From: Muscardinus avellanarius
Lineage: Eukaryota; Chordata; Mammalia; Rodentia; Gliridae
Assembly: GCA_963383645.1 (NCBI GenBank)
Contig: OY726572.1
Span: 69,075,738-69,139,737, forward strand
Direction of reading: 5' to 3'
Length of the DNA stretch: 64,000 nt
The notes beneath the pieces are model-generated. The model was not told the origin of the DNA. It searched no databases and worked only from the letters and a program-made list of their open reading frames with translations. Shown here piece by piece: positions 59,341-64,000 of the stretch (position 1 is its first letter; each line of letters starts with the position of its first letter). Position numbers and translations under genes: made by a program.

Positions 59341-60289
59341 TCTCTCACTCCCCCGTGCGCTCACCTGAGCCCCATGGCCCCTCCCCCTCCCCTGTCCGCG
59401 ATCAGGGGAGTGGGGGTGTGTGTGGGGAAGGGTCCCAGCTCTTAGATCTCTAGAAGTCTTCAAAATAGACCCCACCCAACCTCAAGACTAACTTTTGGAG
59501 TCTGCGAAAGACTGCCCCCTTCTACCCCCAAAAGGCCTGGCGGTCATCGCCCGGTATCGCCCAGGGACTTCAGCCTCCGGCGACTACGACCCCGCTGAAG
59601 AAGCCCCTCCTGGGTCCTCTCCTCCAGAGGCCGCCTTGGTGGGCTGACTCGTCCGCGCTGCGCAGCTCACACGGATGGCTGGCCTTCTCCTAGCTTAGCT
59701 GCGCGAGTTTCTAGGGGCTTTGCGGAGTCTCGGAGAGGGTGCCGGGGCGGGGTGGGTGGGGAGGGAGAGACCCCCAGGGACCCGGTTACGATCTTACCCC
59801 CCCCATCCTCTCCTGCTGCCGGGGAATGGGGGGGCAGGCCCTGGTTAATGATGATGATTTAATCATCGGCGCCTGCGGAGGCCTGGGACAGACTAATGCA
59901 GAGCAGATGCCGAAGGAGGAGGGGAGGACGACTAGGACACTGCCGCACCGAGGGGCGAGTGCCCGCAGGAGCATAGGCCCAGCCCCACACTTGGGAGCGA
60001 GGGAGCCGGGTCCGGACGCGTGCGCTGCCATCCCTGGGTCCTTAAGGTGAAATTCAAAAAGAATTGAGTTTACTTTGAAGTACTGACCCCAAGTGCAGTT
60101 GGTGCAATTGGAGATTCGAGGAGGGGGCGATCCCAATGGAGACCTCAAAAGGCTTTCTGGAGAAAGTGGGACTTTGGGCACATTGAGACATGGAATTGCG
60201 GGGAGAAGTGATGAAAATAGAGCCAGCGTGGAAGGGAATGACCAGGAAAAGACAGGAAGGAAATCAAGACGTGGATTTGAAGTAGGGTG
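59341..60289. other. GC-rich non-coding flank between PCGF1 and the right edge
   Basis: No SINE for about 950 bp. It holds a near-palindromic AT-rich core (gatgatttaatcatc, 59853-59867) inside G-rich DNA. The region 60110-60290 has loose antisense L2 resemblance. No coding exon recognised. Confidence 0.4.
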
Positions 60290-60470
60290 CGCTGGCCTAA
60301 ACTGGCCATCTCAGTACTTGGAAGACGGAAACGGGAGGACTTCAGGGTATGGCCAGCCTCAGCAATTGAAGACGATCCCCAGCAATTTATCAAGACCTGT
60401 TTCAAAATAAAAAGGGCTGGGGATGTAGCTCGAAGGTAGAATGCCTCTGGGTTCAATCCACAAAAGATGT
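60290..60470 (+). repeat. Diverged forward B1-dID SINE
   Basis: B1 half ('gcctcagcaattgaagacga') and dID half ('gggctggggatgtagctcga'), more diverged than most copies here. Confidence 0.75.
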
Positions 60471-60854
60471 GGATTTGAGGTTGGTGATAGAAGCTAGAAT
60501 TAAAGGAATTGGGTTTTATAGCTTGAGGGCAACAGGGAACTAGTGGAAGTGGGGGCCTGGAAGGAGGGTGAAGTGTTACCCTATGAATGCAACAAAATGT
60601 CTACATCTCTTTATAAGGAACTGACATGGATAAGCAACAAGGAATTATGAAATTAGTTATTTATTAACCAACTATTTATTTTAACCACCTATTTCTAATA
60701 GCCACTGCTTACCTCCCTGGTTGAAGCCACCATTCTCTCTCCTCCTTGACTGCAGTGCTTCTTGATTGCCCTCCTAGCATCCACCTGTGCCCTTCTTTAG
60801 CCTGTTCTCCACACAGCAGCTCAGAGTGATTCTGATAAATCCTGAATAAAAAAG

Positions 60855-61020
60855 GACACGGAGTTTTGCTGTTTATTATTTTGATTGTGGTGATAGTTTC
60901 ATGGGTGTATACATATATTAAGATCTATCAGATTGTACATACTTTAAACATCTGCAGTTTGGATGTTAATTTTACTTCAAGAAAGCTGTTAAATATGAAA
61001 CTGAAAAATAAATTTGCTTT
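60855..61020 (+). repeat. Old LINE-type 3' end inside the L2
   Basis: 'attttgattgtggtgatagt', 'tttcatgggtgtatacat', 'cagattgtacatactttaaa' and an AATAAA at about 61006 look like the 3' terminus of an old LINE (probably L1-type) ending in a short tail. The family name is uncertain. Confidence 0.5.
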
Positions 61021-61037
61021 TTTTTTTCTGTCTAAAA

Positions 61038-61778
61038 CCTTTAGTACAGCTGGGCATGGTGGCACACATTTGGAATCCCAGTACTTGGGAGGCTGAGAGG
61101 AGGAGCACAGATTCTCTGCCAGCCTCAGCAATTTATTGAGCCCCCCTCAACTTAGTGAGACAATGTTTCCAAAATAAAAAGAATAAAATAGGGCTGGGGA
61201 TGTGGCTTGGAGGTAGAATCCCCATGGGTTCCATCATCAGTATCACAAACACCACCACCTTTGGTATGCCAGCTGTAGTGGTGCATACCTATAATCCCAG
61301 TACTTGGGAGGTTTAGGATCACGGGTTTGAAGCCAGCCTCAGCAACTTAGTAAGGCTTCTCAGTAATTTAGCAAGACACTGTTTCATAAACAGGGCTGGT
61401 GCCAGGAGTGTAGCTTAGAGATAGAATGCTTCTGGGTTCAATCACCAATACCACATAAATAAGTAAATAAATAAACAAACCTTTGGAAAGCTGGTCCATG
61501 GTGGCACATGCCTGTAATCCCAGTACTTGGGAGGATCACAGGTTTAAAGGCCAACATCAGCAACTTACTGAGACCCTGCTTCAAAATAAAAAAATAAAAT
61601 AGGGCTGGGGGTGTAGTGGGAAAGTAGAATGCCTTTAAGTTCAACCTCTAGGACACATACACAAATACAAGAAGAGAAGGAAAAGGAGAAGAAAATAATC
61701 TGGAGCAAGAGTCAGAGGTAGCTCTGTTGTAGAGTGGTACAGGGCCTGGGGTTATCTCCAACACTGCAAAACAAAACC

Positions 61779-61817
<39 letters not shown>

Positions 61818-61960
61818 TGTGTGTGTGTGTGTGTGTGGCTATACCCGCAGCCCTATTTTATTTTTTATTTTGAAACTGGGTCTTACTAAGTTGCTGAGGC
61901 TAGCCTTGAAGTTGTGATCTCCAGCACCACCACACCCAGCTAGAAACAAACCTTTTGATA
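61038..61960. repeat. SINE cluster within the L2
   Basis: Forward copies 61048-61250, 61265-61460, 61485-61670, an ID-like fragment about 61700-61770, a GA/GT microsatellite 61778-61836 and a reverse SINE piece 61838-61945. Confidence 0.7.
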
Positions 61961-61996
61961 GGTTCCCTGTTCAGTGAGAATAAAAGCCAAAGTCCT

Positions 61997-62169
61997 AGCT
62001 GGACAAGGTGGCACACACCTACAACTCCAGTACTTGGGAAGCAGCGATAGGAAGATCACAGACTTGAGGCCAGCCTCAGTAACTTAGACTATTTTGAAAT
62101 AAAAAATACAAAGGGTTGAGGGTATATAGTTGAATGCCTTTGGGTTCAATTCCCAGCACCCAAATAAAT
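61997..62169 (+). repeat. Forward SINE inside L2 with duplication
   Basis: Flanked by aagccaaagtcct at 61984-61996 and 62170-62182. Removing it restores the L2 reading. Confidence 0.85.
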
Positions 62170-62590
62170 AAGCCAAAGTCCTTATAATGGTCTCCAAGGC
62201 CCTGCAGTCTGTCCAGCCACAATGAAATCCTCACTACTCGGTCCACAGGTGCACCAGAACATACTCCTGCTGGGTCACCTATTTGAAATGCTGGATATTC
62301 AAATGGATCTCCTTTCAGGTCTTCATCCCATGAGGCTTCTGTGATCACTTTGGATAAATAACAACCTATCCAACCCACCATGTCATTCCTTGCTTTACTT
62401 TTCTTCTTAGCATGCATTAGCATTGTTAGCGTTTATTATTATTTACCTCTGTTATATATTCTTAATAACTATTTTGCCAATTTCTCATCTGCCTTTCTCA
62501 TTAGAATATAAGCTTCCCAGAGGCAGGGACCCCTGACCCACTGTGTCCACAGCTCTACACCCAGTACCAGGCACACAGTGGGTTTTTGTT

Positions 62591-62935
62591 CTGGATGAAC
62601 AAATGAGTGAATACAAGGGGCAGCAATGACAGCCTAGTTTAGGGACGAGCCATGGAGATGTAAATGGAGGGCTGTGAACTCTGCAGAGGGGAGCACGGGG
62701 AAAGGCATCAGCCAGGGACCAGGGTTAGTAAGCCCCAGCAGGAGGGTGAATGAGGAGGCTGGGAAGCCAGTATGTCCTGCAGCCTGCTAGACTTACAGTG
62801 GCTTTAGGAAAGGCAGGGAGCTGGCTAGAAGGCTCCGAAACTGTAGGGCTGAAAGGTCACGTCCCAGAGTTGTTTGGGAGAACGTGAAGGCTGGGACTAT
62901 TGGAATAAATGAAACGCAAGCAGATGTAGAAATAT
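62591..62935. other. Unassigned intergenic DNA
   Basis: No gene or repeat I can support. Confidence 0.4.
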
Positions 62936-62939
62936 AGAA

Positions 62940-63165
62940 GGCTGAAGTTACTTGTTGTGTTACAGCCCTGTAATCCCAGCTACTGGAGAGGCTGAGGCAG
63001 AGGCTTAGCAAGTTCAAGGCCAGTCCCAGAAGTTTAGGGAGACCCTGTTTCAAAATAAAATTTTTAAAGGGAGGGGCTGGCTGGGGACATAGTTCAGTGG
63101 TAGAACACTTGCCTAGTCGGCTTATGGGTTCAATCCCCTGTATAAAAAGAAGAAGGAAGGAAGGA
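62940..63165 (+). repeat. Older B1-ID SINE with undeleted ID half
   Basis: The right half reads 'ggacatagttcagtggtaga' then 'acacttgcctagtcggctta' before 'tgggttcaatcccc'. It keeps the roughly 25-30 bases around the anticodon loop that the dID copies lack. Confidence 0.75.
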
Positions 63166-63299
63166 AGGAAAGCTCAAGTCTAGATCTGAAGAATGTTCAC
63201 TGTCTTCAGCAAAAGAACCAAAGTCAGTGGAGGAAAAAACAAGTCTAAGATATAGAATAAATTGATATTATAGAAGAAAAATGACATTTCAAGAAATTG

Positions 63300-63925
63300 T
63301 TGGTAGCTGGGCATGATAGCATACACTTGTACTTGGGAGGCTGATACAGGATTATTTCAGGTTTGTGGCCAGTCTTAGCAACTCAGACCCTTTTTCAAAA
63401 TAAAATAGGGAGAGCTGGGTGTGGTGGTACAGGCTTGTAATCCCAGCATTTGGGAGGCTGAGATCGGAGGATTGCGGTTCCCGGACAGCCTCAGCTACTT
63501 AGTGAGGCCCTTTACAACTCAGTGAGACCCTGTTTCAAAATAAAAAATGGGTCTGGGGGTGTAGATCAGAGGTAGAATGCCCCTAGGTCCTATTCCCAGT
63601 ACCGCAAAAAATTAAAAATTAAAAAATTAAAAAAAATAGGAAGCTAGATGTGGTGGTGCAGGCTTGTAATTCCAGCATTCAGGATGCTGAGACAGGAGGA
63701 TTATGATTCAAGGATAGCCTCAGCTACTTAGTGTGGCCCTTTGCAACTCAGATCTTCTTTCAAAATAAAGAAAAATAGGGCTGGGTGTGTCACTTGGAGG
63801 TGGAATGCCCCTGGGTCCCATCCCTAGTACCACACACACACAAAAATAGGGCTGGGGGTATAGTTTAGAGGCACAATACCCCTGGGTTCAATCCCCAGTA
63901 CCACTCACCCACACACACAAAAATG
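63300..63925 (+). repeat. Three forward SINEs and dID pieces at right edge
   Basis: Copies at about 63305-63400 (B1 only), 63412-63620 and 63643-63842 (CA-type tail), then a dID piece 63848-63905. 63926-64000 is unassigned. Confidence 0.8.
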
Positions 63926-64000
63926 GTGATCAACAAACTAAAACATGTCAGAGAAGTCCTGAAGAAGGTTATACCAAGCACTGGACTCCTCAAGGAAGGG

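Larger units (their letters stand above)
60700..62590 (+). repeat. L2 LINE 3' part split by later repeats
   Basis: 60700-60850 ('tgattgccctcctagcatcc', 'ccacacagcagctcagagtg') and 61968-62590 ('gtctccaaggccctgcagtc', 'ccagaggcagggacccctga', 'agtaccaggcacacagtggg') match neighbouring parts of the L2 3' region in the right order. About 1.1 kb of younger repeats, plus a SINE at 61997, lie between them. Confidence 0.75.

Overview
This is a stretch of mammalian nuclear DNA. All recognisable protein genes are intron-split with GT-AG junctions, and the space between and inside them is filled with short interspersed elements. The commonest repeat is a dimer: a 7SL-derived B1-like left half joined by an A-rich linker to a shortened tRNA-like (dID) right half. 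That B1-dID structure belongs to rodents, best known from the squirrel-related and dormouse groups, so I read the host as a non-murid, probably sciuromorph rodent. The species is not determined.

The gene order is INO80B(+), WBP1(+), MOGS(-), MRPL53(-), CCDC142(-), TTC31(+), LBX2(-), PCGF1(-). This is the same order as the human 2p13.1 block as I remember it, where TLX2 would follow on the + strand just beyond the right edge. I resolved every coding exon of all eight genes. Each splices to one open frame with no frameshift or premature stop: INO80B 356 aa, WBP1 266, MOGS 835, MRPL53 112, CCDC142 755, TTC31 518 (or 517), LBX2 198, PCGF1 259.

Layout: 1-10,200 is a repeat field holding a solo LTR inserted in a SINE, a GC-rich 50-bp minisatellite, a LINE-like tail and a 5'-truncated TPT1 retrocopy. 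10,200-21,450 is the compact INO80B/WBP1/MOGS block; WBP1 and MOGS are convergent, with poly(A) signals about 200 bp apart. 21,450-28,060 is intergenic and mostly SINEs. 28,250-44,400 holds MRPL53, CCDC142 and TTC31; the last two are divergent from a 259-bp shared promoter. 44,400-48,090 is SINE-rich. 48,090-49,800 is LBX2 in a CpG island, followed by about 7 kb of non-coding DNA with a second, gene-less CpG island. 57,060-59,330 is PCGF1. The remainder is a GC-rich flank, a split L2 LINE and more SINEs.

The genes do not form one pathway. They are mostly housekeeping genes from CpG-island promoters: chromatin remodelling (INO80B), Polycomb (PCGF1), N-glycan trimming in the ER (MOGS), mitochondrial translation (MRPL53) and a WW-domain ligand (WBP1). 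LBX2 is the one clear tissue-restricted homeobox gene, and CCDC142 and TTC31 are poorly characterised. I found no novel enzyme or defence system. The more interesting signals are in promoter architecture (CCAAT-box arrays), in repeat chronology (four places where a target-site motif appears three times around two adjacent SINE inserts) and in non-coding blocks near the homeobox gene.
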